Positions 13,514 through 13,553 of a stretch of DNA of 13,553 nucleotides are shown here, piece by piece. Position 1 is the stretch's first letter, and each line of letters opens with the position of its first letter. The translations under genes and the position numbers were made by a program. The stretch spans positions 1-13,553 of the forward strand of contig UQNI01000053.1 of NCBI GenBank assembly GCA_900542375.1, read 5' to 3'. The DNA comes from an uncultured Oscillospiraceae bacterium (GTDB lineage Bacteria > Bacillota > Clostridia > Oscillospirales > Acutalibacteraceae). Under the pieces are notes generated by a model, which did not search any database, was not told the origin of the DNA, and saw only the letters and a program-made list of their open reading frames with translations.

Positions 13514-13553
13514 AATGTCTATTTTTATAATAATAATTAAAGACATTTATGTC
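13514..13553. promoter_or_regulatory. Repeated ATGTC/GACAT half-sites upstream of the dehydrogenase gene
   Basis: AATGTCT (13514-13520) and AGACATT (13541-13547) are perfect inverted copies, and GACATTTATGTC (13542-13553) is a second, tighter palindrome sharing the right arm. The likely -10 (TATAAA on the minus strand, 13509-13514) abuts the left arm, and no good -35 is seen. This would suit an operator for a regulator of the dehydrogenase-transporter unit. The window ends inside the site, so its true extent is unknown. Confidence 0.45.

Noticed and set aside
1..13553. Noc binding sites of the Bacillus type (ATTTCCCGGGAAAT)
   Set aside because: Reading for CCCGGG cores found none in the window; degenerate sites cannot be excluded by eye.

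Overview
The window is AT-rich chromosomal DNA from a low-GC Firmicute. I infer a member of the Clostridia, though the species cannot be named from sequence alone. The evidence is strong AGGAGG ribosome binding sites, canonical TTGACA/TATAAT promoters, canonical parS sites, and the Firmicute gene order mnmG-rsmG-noc-parA-parB. Every gene I can support lies on the minus strand, so transcription runs from high to low coordinates.

In transcription order (right to left), the right end (13553-11282) carries a two-gene unit. It is an NAD-type short-chain dehydrogenase followed by an OFA-like major facilitator transporter, closed by a very strong palindromic terminator. About 480 bases without a gene follow (10811-11317). 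They hold three related hairpin-forming repeat units and two matching extended -10 promoter elements facing mnmG. This is the least conventional part of the window.

Next comes a housekeeping and chromosome-maintenance cluster: mnmG (tRNA U34 modification), a yihY/BrkB-type membrane protein, rsmG (16S rRNA m7G methyltransferase) and noc (nucleoid occlusion, ParB paralogue). It ends at two hairpins, one terminator-like. A second unit starts at an extended -10 promoter beside a perfect parS site: parA (soj), parB (spo0J), a second perfect parS site, serS, a hairpin, and an acyl-ACP thioesterase. guaB has its own promoter. The left end is a tRNA-Met/tRNA-Glu pair with a consensus promoter; the tRNA-Glu is cut by the window edge.

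Functionally the core is a segregation and nucleoid-occlusion module (ParA, ParB, two parS sites, Noc) embedded among translation and tRNA genes. Noc carries the Gln-Lys-Lys-Arg DNA-specificity set of Noc proteins, while ParB keeps parS-type residues. Three genes (mnmG, yihY, noc) start with TTG, as judged from their Shine-Dalgarno positions. I see no phage, insertion sequence, CRISPR array or defence system. Apart from the structured intergenic repeat array, nothing here looks like an undescribed system.
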